From the NCBI RefSeq assembly GCF_050908235.1, contig NZ_CP194340.1: a DNA stretch of 64,000 nt; one strand, given 5' to 3'. This document shows positions 56,401 through 64,000 of this stretch, piece after piece (position 1 is the first letter of the stretch; each line of letters opens with the position of its first letter). Position numbers and translations under genes: made by a program. The stretch comes from Pseudoramibacter alactolyticus. GTDB lineage: Bacteria > Bacillota > Clostridia > Eubacteriales > Eubacteriaceae. The notes beneath the pieces were generated by a model, which searched no databases, was not told the origin of the DNA, and saw nothing but the letters and a program-made list of their open reading frames with translations.

Positions 56401-59124
56401 CGCTAGAACAGTTTAATTTCTACTCACACGCCTCTTGCGAGGCGTGACCGCGAAAGGCTTATCCGCTGACGGCATCGTTGGAATTTCTACTCACACGCCT
56501 CTTGCGAGGCGTGACTTCGCGGACTTTATGACGACGCAAGTTGCGCTCATTTCTACTCACACGCCTCTTGCGAGGCGTGACACAAGGAACATGTAGATTT
56601 CTTCCTGTGCGAAGATTTCTACTCACACGCCTCTTGCGAGGCGTGACGGGTGGATTTCTGTTATGACGGCGTTCCCAACTGCATTTCTACTCACACGCCT
56701 CTTGCGAGGCGTGACGCGCGAAAGGCTTATCCGCTGACGGCATCGTCGGAATTTCTACTCACACGCCTCTTGCGAGGCGTGACGACCAGCAAAAAACCGT
56801 TCGGGCAGTCGAGATTAAATTTCTACTCACACGCCTCTTGCGAGGCGTGACTGCCCTTCGTGGTGCATTTGTATGGTCAAACCGATTTCTACTCACACGC
56901 CTCTTGCGAGGCGTGACACTATCATTTTTTTTGCGACAAATAGTTCCGACGAATTTCTACTCACACGCCTCTTGCGAGGCGTGACATTTTGGAAGGACGA
57001 ATGCACCGATACGGTCCACATTTCTACTCACACGCCTCTTGCGAGGCGTGACTGGCTCCATGTATAATATAGATATAAAATAAAGAATTTCTACTCACAC
57101 GCCTCTTGCGAGGCGTGACCAGACGTGGCGAATGTACACTCAAAATCTGGCCAATTTCTACTCACACGCCTCTTGCGAGGCGTGACCGCGACCATCGTCA
57201 ATAACAATGCTCACGATCATTTCTACTCACACGCCTCTTGCGAGGCGTGACTGGGGGGGTATCATGGAAGAAGTTGAAATCATTACATTTCTACTCACAC
57301 GCCTCTTGCGAGGCGTGACGCCAATTTGGTTTTGATGCGCGAATCCGGCCTCATTTCTACTCACACGCCTCTTGCGAGGCGTGACCTGCCAATTTTGGAT
57401 ACTATAGCTTCCCACGCCGCATTTCTACTCACACGCCTCTTGCGAGGCGTGACTGGAAATCGGCGACGGATGGGCTGGCGGGTAAATTTCTACTCACACG
57501 CCTCTTGCGAGGCGTGACGGTGGGATTTTTTTATTGCTGTTTTTTTAAAAAATTTCTACTCACACGCCTCTTGCGAGGCGTGACCATGTTGGACACATCC
57601 ACAACAATTGCCAATGCATTTCTACTCACACGCCTCTTGCGAGGCGTGACAAATGGGAAAGGTGGTTGAATGTTTCGCGAAAGATTTCTACTCACACGCC
57701 TCTTGCGAGGCGTGACACGGAGGGACGAACATGGAAACTGTGAATCAGATTTCTACTCACACGCCTCTTGCGAGGCGTGACTATTTTTGGTCCATTGTCC
57801 GCCAAGTAATTAATCATTTCTACTCACACGCCTCTTGCGAGGCGTGACGGTGGTGCGACCGTCGCAACGCCACTGAAAGAAAATTTCTACTCACACGCCT
57901 CTTGCGAGGCGTGACCCGAGGCAGTTATTAGCGAACTGGAACTTTACGGCATTTCTACTCACACGCCTCTTGCGAGGCGTGACACGGGAAGCAATCCAGT
58001 TTACGGACAGCTTTCACATTTCTACTCACACGCCTCTTGCGAGGCGTGACCCGTTGCCCTTACCGTAGTCAGGATGAGCAAAACCTATTTCTACTCACAC
58101 GCCTCTTGCGAGGCGTGACGGCCAGATCGTTCGACCCGTCCAGAACCGACGTATTTCTACTCACACGCCTCTTGCGAGGCGTGACATGCTTATCAAGTCG
58201 CGTGATCGACACGCCAAAGTGATTTCTACTCACACGCCTCTTGCGAGGCGTGACGATTGCCGGACAAGAACTGTCGGTACACGTTGCAATTTCTACTCAC
58301 ACGCCTCTTGCGAGGCGTGACGGCCCCAAAGCACACGCCTTTTCCGCCCGCGAAAATTTCTACTCACACGCCTCTTGCGAGGCGTGACCTGGGGAACAGT
58401 ATCCGCAACGCCGTGGAGCGATTTCTACTCACACGCCTCTTGCGAGGCGTGACAGATTATGCGCAGCAGGCAGTGGCAGTACTGGAATTTCTACTCACAC
58501 GCCTCTTGCGAGGCGTGACGTTGCCCATCGTGAACGTGCCGCCGTCAGCAATTTCATTTCTACTCACACGCCTCTTGCGAGGCGTGACCCGTGGATGATC
58601 TCGATACCACCGCCTCCAGAAATTTCTACTCACACGCCTCTTGCGAGGCGTGACCCGGAAAACCGCTGCCGGCGTTAGTGGTACTTTATTTCTACTCACA
58701 CGCCTCTTGCGAGGCGTGACCGCAGTCGATCTGGCTCAAGGCAACGCGGACAACATTTCTACTCACACGCCTCTTGCGAGGCGTGACTTTCTGGGACGGC
58801 GAACAAGAGTACGGTCAAGAAATTTCTACTCACACGCCTCTTGCGAGGCGTGACGGGGTACGGGATGCAGTTCAGATGGCAGGATTCAGATTTCTACTCA
58901 CACGCCTCTTGCGAGGCGTGACGCGAGCGATGGTGATCGTCGCGCGTGATTAAAAAAATTTCTACTCACACGCCTCTTGCGAGGCGTGACTTGCGGCACC
59001 GAAAGAGCAAGCCTGTGACGCGCATTTCTACTCACACGCCTCTTGCGAGGCGTGACCCGAATGCTTAGCGCGGGCCCGGCGAATCGGCTGGATTTCTACT
59101 CACACGCCTCTTGCGAGGCGTGAC
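50429..59124 (-). CRISPR. Type I-C CRISPR array, 131 repeats of 33 bp
   Basis: By hand count there are 131 repeats (130 full, one truncated) and 130 spacers of mostly 32-37 bp. On the minus (transcribed) strand the 33-bp repeat starts GTCACGCCTC, has the hairpin CACGCCTC-GCAA-GAGGCGTG, and ends TGAGTAGAAAT, which would be the 11-nt crRNA 5' handle of type I-C. The leader end is at 59124, next to cas2. Repeat variants occur at the far end: 50429 (one G-to-A change) and 50764 (one C-to-T change), which fits an old trailer end. Two spacers are tandemly duplicated and several are near-identical pairs. Confidence 0.98.
53637..53681 (-). repeat. Truncated CRISPR repeat and spacer unit
   Basis: The repeat stops after its first 21 bases (plus-strand reading, through CCTCTT) and continues directly into the 3' part of a spacer, AACAAATGCATTCATTGAAT and onward. 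The complete version of that unit is at 53848-53880. A deletion of about 21 bp between two CTCTT copies explains the structure. Confidence 0.9.
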
Positions 59125-59271
59125 GGCAACATATTGTGATTCTTTAGCTATATATTGCTATATATTGTTTTTTTGTTTTTAATTGCTTCAATTCGTGGCC
59201 GAATATTAGATTTTTGGAACTTAAAAGTCGGCGAACATTCCGCTATTTTCTCATCATCGGGGGTTCGCCTG
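59125..59271 (-). promoter_or_regulatory. CRISPR leader
   Basis: An AT-rich 147-bp stretch between cas2 and the newest repeat. On the plus strand it holds a tandem duplication of GCTATATATT (59147-59166) about 25 bp from the first repeat, then a T-rich run. The array promoter and the adaptation signals should lie here. No clear -35/-10 pair with standard spacing was found. Confidence 0.8.
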
Positions 59272-59562
59272 TTAAACAATCATCACGCCTTCCGGATCAT
59301 ATGTCGCTTTTGCGCCAATATGTTCTACCCGCTTTTGCCAATGATTGCCCAGATAATAAAATCTCAAACTATCCTGTTCCTGATCAATGAGCCGAATAAG
59401 CTGATCTTTCAATTTCATAAATGTCGAATAGTCCAAATCCGCTTCAAATACAGAATTTTGCACACGCTGTGCATGATCCTGACAGGTTTTTGCTACCTTG
59501 CGCAAGCGTGTTTTACCACTGGTATCCGCCGTTGCCACATCATAACTAATTAAAACCATCAT
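59272..59562 (-). CDS. cas2: CRISPR-associated endonuclease Cas2
   Basis: A 96-residue Cas2, part of the Cas1-Cas2 integrase. I start at ATG 59562 (MMVLISYDVATADTSGKTRL), 8 bp behind GAAAGGG; nearby ATGs at 59559 and 59568 are alternatives. The first strand VLISYDV carries the conserved Asp. RVQNSVFEADLDYSTFMKLK is the typical Q-x-S-V-F-E motif. The short I-C type tail ends DPEGVMIV. Last gene of the cas operon, next to the leader. Confidence 0.96.
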   Translation of the reverse strand: MMVLISYDVATADTSGKTRLRKVAKTCQDHAQRVQNSVFEADLDYSTFMKLKDQLIRLIDQEQDSLRFYYLGNHWQKRVEHIGAKATYDPEGVMIV

Positions 59563-59594
59563 CACCATCACCCTTTCTTTTATTAATCCGTTGA

Positions 59595-60617
59595 CTATTT
59601 TGCCAAAAAGCAAGGATAATCTTTCAAATCACCGCGAATATATTTTGCCAATAAGTTCGCCTGAACATAGGGCAGCAGGCCAAATTGGATTTTCTGCTTT
59701 AAGAAAGGATGCTGCATGGTGGTTCGTTTCTTTTCCTGCCACTTCGTCAAAACTTTTTTTCGTCCATCCTCATTGAGCCAAACAGCTCCGGAAATTTGCC
59801 GTTCGAAATCTTTTTCTCCGACAATTTTCAAATTTACTATGGTTAGCACAAATCTCTCAACAATGCATCGTGCCTCTTCCACCAAATCACAAGCTAATGA
59901 TGCCCTTCCGCTTCGCAATGTATGATAATAGCCAATCGCACTGTCAAGTCCGACCGATTCTAATGCCGCCGCATATTCTGTCGTCGCCAAGGTATAAACA
60001 AAAGACAACAATGCGTTGATTGGATCCAATGGCGGGCGCTTATTTCGATATTGAAACACAAACGGAACGGTTTTGTTGATAATCAGTTGCCCAAAAACCG
60101 AAAAATACGCTCGAGCGCAATTGCCCTCCACGCCCAGCAACATCTCTGCACTGTTTGCCGCATAGGCCGAATCAATCCCTTCTTTTAAAACGGCCACGGC
60201 TTTTTGCAGCGCCTCTGATTGCCGCAGGCGCGCATTATCATGCTGGGTCCGTTTAATGACTTTGATGGAATTGGCAAATTTAGCCGCCATCGTATGTTGA
60301 GCAAGCATCAGCGACTGCACGCGGAAGCAATCGATTTGCGCTACTCTAAGAAAGACGTTGCCCTTCGTCTCTCCCGATAGTTTGGCTTGAAATTTCCCTC
60401 GCGGAGAAATAAAACTGATGGGAATTTTTCGCGATACGCAAGCCCCCATTAAAGCCGGAGAACAACCGACATAAGCAAAAGACACAATCGCTTCGATATT
60501 GTCAAAGGGAACACGAAACACTTGTTTGCCCTCGATGCGGCAAACGATATTGCCGCCATCCAGTTCAAGATAGGCCTGTTCATTGGTGACATACAAGGTA
60601 TTGAGTAATTTTCTCAT
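59595..60617 (-). CDS. cas1: CRISPR-associated endonuclease Cas1 (type I-C)
   Basis: A 340-residue Cas1 integrase subunit. It opens MRKLLNTLYVTNEQAYLELD and has ISFISPRGKFQAKLSGETKG. The metal-binding Glu is in MLLGVEGNCARAYFSVFGQL near residue 165, with later His and Asp/Glu ligands in the SLACDLVEEARCIVERFVLT region. Its start overlaps the cas4 stop by four bases, so translation is coupled. The sequence pattern fits the I-C branch. Confidence 0.97.
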   Translation of the reverse strand: MRKLLNTLYVTNEQAYLELDGGNIVCRIEGKQVFRVPFDNIEAIVSFAYVGCSPALMGACVSRKIPISFISPRGKFQAKLSGETKGNVFLRVAQIDCFRVQSLMLAQHTMAAKFANSIKVIKRTQHDNARLRQSEALQKAVAVLKEGIDSAYAANSAEMLLGVEGNCARAYFSVFGQLIINKTVPFVFQYRNKRPPLDPINALLSFVYTLATTEYAAALESVGLDSAIGYYHTLRSGRASLACDLVEEARCIVERFVLTIVNLKIVGEKDFERQISGAVWLNEDGRKKVLTKWQEKKRTTMQHPFLKQKIQFGLLPYVQANLLAKYIRGDLKDYPCFLAK

Positions 60618-61276
60618 GTTTCCTCCTCAGCCAATTGATGAATCTCCCGCCGAAGATCCCAGAGCCGCTTGCGCGTACCCGGCAGGCAAATGTCCTTAAT
60701 CGAACACCCGCCGCAAAATTGTTTATCGCGAATCGGCGGAATATCTCCCGTTGTCAAATGTCTGCGGATCGCTGTAAGAATCTCCTGCATTTTTTGTTTA
60801 TACGCATCATAGTGCTCCCGAATCGGCAATAGAACGCGTCGCTTGCTGTCCGCATAATAAATCACCGCATCGCAATCCGTTTTAAAAATCGCATCCACGC
60901 AAACCTTTTGCGCGAACACCTGCATCATGTCCTCGGGATGATAATTCTTGTCCTTCGGCTGATGCGGTTTGTATTCCACAATGGTCATCGGTTTTCCGAT
61001 CAAATCCTCAAGACTTTTAGCAGAAGCAGAAGTTTCCAAACAATCAGCATAACCATAAATTCCCCAGCCATCATGATACAAGGGCACCGATGTGAACACA
61101 TGTTTATTTTTTGCCGTATAGCCGCTCTTGGCATCATGCACTCGCTGGTGAATCAAATTGGCCCTGGTCACATAATAATTTTCCGACCAGACTTTATCAA
61201 TTTCCAAAAGCCCCCAACGGTGCGGACAATATAAATAGTGCTGCAGTGATCGAATTGAGATACTTTCCTCATTCAT
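60614..61276 (-). CDS. cas4: CRISPR-associated exonuclease Cas4
   Basis: A 220-residue Cas4, a RecB-like nuclease that trims prespacers and helps choose the PAM. It has SLQHYLYCPHRWGLLEIDKV with the first Fe-S Cys. Nuclease residues lie in WGIYGYADCLE (Asp) and MTIVEYKPHQPKDKNY (E-x-K). The C-terminal FCGGCSIKDICLPG supplies three Cys for the iron-sulfur cluster. It lies between cas7 and cas1 as in type I-C loci. Confidence 0.96.
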   Translation of the reverse strand: MNEESISIRSLQHYLYCPHRWGLLEIDKVWSENYYVTRANLIHQRVHDAKSGYTAKNKHVFTSVPLYHDGWGIYGYADCLETSASAKSLEDLIGKPMTIVEYKPHQPKDKNYHPEDMMQVFAQKVCVDAIFKTDCDAVIYYADSKRRVLLPIREHYDAYKQKMQEILTAIRRHLTTGDIPPIRDKQFCGGCSIKDICLPGTRKRLWDLRREIHQLAEEET

Positions 61277-61280
61277 CGGT

Positions 61281-62144
61281 TTAATAGATGGTCATGTGGA
61301 CCCCTTCCGGCATCGTTTCGTCTATGGTGATGGTATAATCCGAAAACTTTCTCGGTGGCTGATCGGTATTTTTTTCGATGGTTACTTTATCAAAAAGCTG
61401 CCATGACGGCGCATTGCCCAACACTGAGTCATGTTCGAATACAATTAAACGCCGCATGCGCATCTCCCCGCGCGCTGCACTGTGATCAAGTTCAAACATA
61501 TTTATCAGTGCCTCCCAAAGCAATGCAACGTCCGCTTCGGAAAGATCTGTCACCTTATTTGCCAGCGCAGCAGAAATATGTCCCTGCGCCATATAAAGAC
61601 CATAGGGAATGATGCTCTTATTGCCCATTTCACCGCCGCCGGATTCCTGAAGTTTGGTTTCATCGGTTCTGGCCTGCCGCGTGATGGTCAAATCCATCAC
61701 CTGAACCGGCGACAGACTTTTTGCAAAACTGATTTGAACCGGCCCCCGGACAATCCCGCAGGGGTTGTCCCCCGTTGACATCACCGCGCCGAACGCGCGT
61801 ACATCAAAATAATGCTCACACATATAATCCCGAGCTTTCAGCACGTCCGGTGCCGTCTTGCTCTTTTCCTTTTTCCCGGTTTCCAATCCCAGCGCCTCAT
61901 ATGCCTCCGTAAAACGGGTATTGAGCGCCTTGTCCGGTTTAACCAAAATATTATAGTGTGCTTCGCCTTCCTTCACGACATCCACATAATTCCGGATCTT
62001 GCGCTTCAAACAAACATCGGTGATAAAACCAATATTGGTTTCTGCATCGACCCGCGGACTGTTACCAGCGTCCGGGTCCCCATTAGGGTTACCGTTTTCC
62101 ACATCAAAAATCATCATAAAGTCATAGCGATGTTTTAAAGCCAT
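61281..62144 (-). CDS. cas7c: Type I-C Cascade subunit Cas7 (Csd2)
   Basis: A 287-residue backbone protein of the type I-C Cascade, binding the crRNA spacer. It has the family N-terminus HRYDFMMIFDVENGNPNGDP, then DAGNSPRVDAETNIGFITDV and CLKRKIRNYVD. YFDVRAFGAVMSTGDNPCGI and VRGPVQISFAKSLSPVQVMD follow, the Csd2 signature. Preceded by a good AAGGAGAG site. Between cas8c and cas4. Confidence 0.96.
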   Translation of the reverse strand: MALKHRYDFMMIFDVENGNPNGDPDAGNSPRVDAETNIGFITDVCLKRKIRNYVDVVKEGEAHYNILVKPDKALNTRFTEAYEALGLETGKKEKSKTAPDVLKARDYMCEHYFDVRAFGAVMSTGDNPCGIVRGPVQISFAKSLSPVQVMDLTITRQARTDETKLQESGGGEMGNKSIIPYGLYMAQGHISAALANKVTDLSEADVALLWEALINMFELDHSAARGEMRMRRLIVFEHDSVLGNAPSWQLFDKVTIEKNTDQPPRKFSDYTITIDETMPEGVHMTIY

Positions 62145-62174
62145 TGTTCTTCTCTCCTTTGTGTTCTTAAAAAT

Positions 62175-63977
62175 CTATTGCCGCTTTTCATACAATTTAG
62201 CGTTCTGATGATAATAACCAATCATAAATTTCCCCTGGTCCTGCAGGCTTTGTGTCTTGGGAAATTCGCCGCTGATCAGCGCGATAATTTCTGTCATTAA
62301 CCGCTGATAATAAACGCGTGAACCCTCGCCAAGCTTTTTCAAGTGACTTTGACTCAACTTAATCAATTTTGGAAAAACCATCGCAGGGTTTGAAGATGCC
62401 GATGCAAAATACGCATCTTTGATGGTGCGGTTGAGTTTGCCGCCGCTGGCATCTTGCTGAATTTTTTCTAATACCGCAAAAAATCTGCCGCAGACATAAG
62501 CCGGACTGCTGTTGGTCGTATCTAATGCCACTTGAAGTACCTCCTCATTCTTCTCGTTATTCATCCGCATCCGCCGATTAATGCAGGCTTTGATCATCGC
62601 TGCCCGCGTATGACTCACTTGCCGCTCTGTCTTTACCCGCCGAATCATCGTTGCTAAAAGATTTTCCGGATAAGGTGTTCCTTTGACGATCGCATCAAAA
62701 AGTTTTGCGACCAAAGCCGGCGACGGCTGAGCCTGTGAGCTCTTTTCTGGAACCATGGACCGGGCAATTCGCCATAATGGAATCAATTGCCTTTCAGGCC
62801 CGATTTGAAGATCTGCCTGATGCTTTGCCACATGCGCCAACATCTGCCCGGTGGCTTGCCGCTCCATAAATTTGATCGACAGCCGGCTGGCGTTCGGCTT
62901 GATGCCAGCGATGTAAAACAGAATGCTCGGATCGATTCCCGCATTGCGGCTGAGCCTTTCGCCGGAAACAGCTCCTTCCCGCAAATCGGAAAACAACTGA
63001 CCTATCAGGGCGTCTGCTGCCTCCGGGCTCATGTGTGCCGCCTCAGCGTTGATCAAAAGCGTCATCAGATCCACCGGGCGGTCGTCGTCTGTCATCGCCC
63101 AAAATAAAACAGATGTTTCACCGATGGTTATTTTGTGATTTGAATTTGCCGTCAAATAATTCAATGCCGCCGTGTAGCGTTTCATGGTGCGCTCGCCGAT
63201 GCCGCTGTTAAAGGACTGCTTGTTGCCATAAGACTCTTCCGAAGCATTATTAAAACCGACCAAAACCGTTCCGGACATTTGACCTCCGGCAATGTGCTTG
63301 ATTTTGTCATGGATTCTCGCCAGCACCTGCTCCTCGCCATCAACGGCATCTTTGCCCATCATCGTATTCGCCTTTGGTGCTTGGCGCATTTGTTCCCATT
63401 TTGCAATCATCAGCGGATCCTTTTGCAGCGTGTGAATCGGATCGTCGGCAAGACAAAAATCAAAACGCGATTGATTAAATTCTTTTGCGATGCCCAAAAG
63501 TGCCGGATTTTGAATTTCCACTTCGGGTTGCCAGCTTTGAAGAAACGCACGATAAGCATTAATCACTGGCGAATCCAATCCGTCAATAATGTCGAGATTC
63601 ATCTTGACAAACGCATCATGAGATTTTTGTTCTTTGTCCGAGATTTTGCCGTTTTTCTTTTGTGGTCTCGAGGTGAATTGCCCTTTCGCTTTATCGTAGA
63701 ACAATCCAAAGATATAGACGGGCCGATAATCCAAAATAATGGCTTTAACAGCAGACGCCGTCGGCATATCGGGAAATGATCTTCCGGGAATAATAGCACG
63801 CTTTCTCTTGCTATTCGCAATAACTTCCTCCCGCCGATTATCGATAATCCGATCAATCTTGCCATCCGGCGTCAAACAAATCGTGTGGGTAATCTCAATT
63901 TCCGTATATCCCGGTTTTGGCAATTTCCCCGCTTGGATGAGTAATTGATAATAGTCGCATAACGCATTGATTAACAT
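62175..63977 (-). CDS. cas8c: Type I-C Cascade large subunit Cas8c (Csd1)
   Basis: A 600-residue large subunit that recognises the PAM and starts R-loop formation in type I-C. N-terminus MLINALCDYYQLLIQAGKLP, then YTEIEITHTICLTPDGKIDR. The middle has SFNSGIGERTMKRYTAALNY and ETSVLFWAMTDDDRPVDL, known from Csd1 proteins. The I-C cas8 gene also encodes the small subunit Cas11c from an internal start; a candidate would be in the C-terminal third, but I cannot fix it. The ATG at 63977 follows GAGGAG. cas5c and cas3 are expected right of the window. Confidence 0.95.
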   Translation of the reverse strand: MLINALCDYYQLLIQAGKLPKPGYTEIEITHTICLTPDGKIDRIIDNRREEVIANSKRKRAIIPGRSFPDMPTASAVKAIILDYRPVYIFGLFYDKAKGQFTSRPQKKNGKISDKEQKSHDAFVKMNLDIIDGLDSPVINAYRAFLQSWQPEVEIQNPALLGIAKEFNQSRFDFCLADDPIHTLQKDPLMIAKWEQMRQAPKANTMMGKDAVDGEEQVLARIHDKIKHIAGGQMSGTVLVGFNNASEESYGNKQSFNSGIGERTMKRYTAALNYLTANSNHKITIGETSVLFWAMTDDDRPVDLMTLLINAEAAHMSPEAADALIGQLFSDLREGAVSGERLSRNAGIDPSILFYIAGIKPNASRLSIKFMERQATGQMLAHVAKHQADLQIGPERQLIPLWRIARSMVPEKSSQAQPSPALVAKLFDAIVKGTPYPENLLATMIRRVKTERQVSHTRAAMIKACINRRMRMNNEKNEEVLQVALDTTNSSPAYVCGRFFAVLEKIQQDASGGKLNRTIKDAYFASASSNPAMVFPKLIKLSQSHLKKLGEGSRVYYQRLMTEIIALISGEFPKTQSLQDQGKFMIGYYHQNAKLYEKRQ

Positions 63978-64000
63978 CGCTGCTCTCCTCTGTATTTTGC

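Noticed and set aside
50535..58853. Many open frames of 60-160 codons across 50.5-58.9 kb with recurring words such as STHTPLARRD, LLTRLLRGVT and VTPRKRRVSRN
   Set aside because: They are translations of the 33-bp CRISPR repeat in different frames; the repeat has no stop in several frames, which makes artificial ORFs.
50429..59124. Self-targeting spacers against genes in this window
   Set aside because: Reading the spacers against the gene sequences by eye gave no convincing match; a computed search is needed before any claim.
59272..63977. Type I-B or I-E assignment of the cas operon
   Set aside because: Csd1 and Csd2 homologues with cas4-cas1-cas2 in this order, and a repeat ending in the I-C style handle, are specific to type I-C.

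Overview
The window looks like chromosomal DNA of a moderately GC-rich, obligately anaerobic Firmicute (Clostridia). The signs are a Veg protein, ChW-repeat wall proteins, class III fructose-bisphosphatase, pyruvate formate-lyase, an A-type flavoprotein (FprA), LctP/LarA lactate genes, GGAGG-type ribosome binding sites and many U-tailed terminators. A member of the Eubacteriaceae is my best guess, by inference from the lactate and acyl-CoA gene content. Most genes are on the minus strand.

Layout. 0-3 kb: 5' part of rpoB (runs off the left edge) with its own promoter. 3-6.5 kb: a nitroreductase remnant, fbp, and an IS200/IS605 relic. 6.6-10.7 kb: a damaged M23 peptidase, degV, veg, pheA. 10.8-20 kb: acyl-CoA dehydrogenase and a lactate module (FAD-linked lactate dehydrogenase, permease, GntR regulator, lactate racemase). 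Three promoters of this module carry the same operator. 20-23.6 kb: sua5, pncB and a membrane protein. 23.8-28 kb: fnr-pflA-pflB with a perfect FNR box. 28-31.6 kb: a YARHG protein, an amidase and an L,D-transpeptidase with nine ChW repeats. 31.7-35.5 kb: an AT-rich, decayed mobile element with an internally deleted serine recombinase, TnpW and DUF3847 remnants, several accessory genes and three copies of one repeat. 35.6-49.3 kb: serS, a Tp47-like surface protein, tuf (frameshifted as given), proS, an OLD-family nuclease, the rplL-rplJ-rplA-rplK-nusG-secE-rpmG cluster, a GNAT gene, a dehydrogenase and tRNA-Arg. 49.3-64 kb: a methyltransferase, a truncated SDR gene, a type I-C CRISPR array of 131 repeats by hand count, its leader, and cas2-cas1-cas4-cas7-cas8c. 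cas5c and cas3 would lie beyond the right edge.

How the genes work together. LctP imports lactate, LarA interconverts its isomers, the FAD oxidase oxidises it to pyruvate, and PFL cleaves pyruvate to acetyl-CoA and formate. The GntR/FCD protein is the likely lactate-responsive repressor and the Crp/FNR protein the likely activator of pflA-pflB. The cas operon is transcribed toward the leader, and the array continues in the same direction.

I did not find a clearly unprecedented system. The most unusual items are the cassette-like triple repeat in the mobile remnant, the evolutionary record in the very long CRISPR array (re-acquired spacer families and a microhomology deletion), the shared lactate operators, and rpoB separated from rplL by about 40 kb. 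All calls are from reading the sequence; no database search was run.
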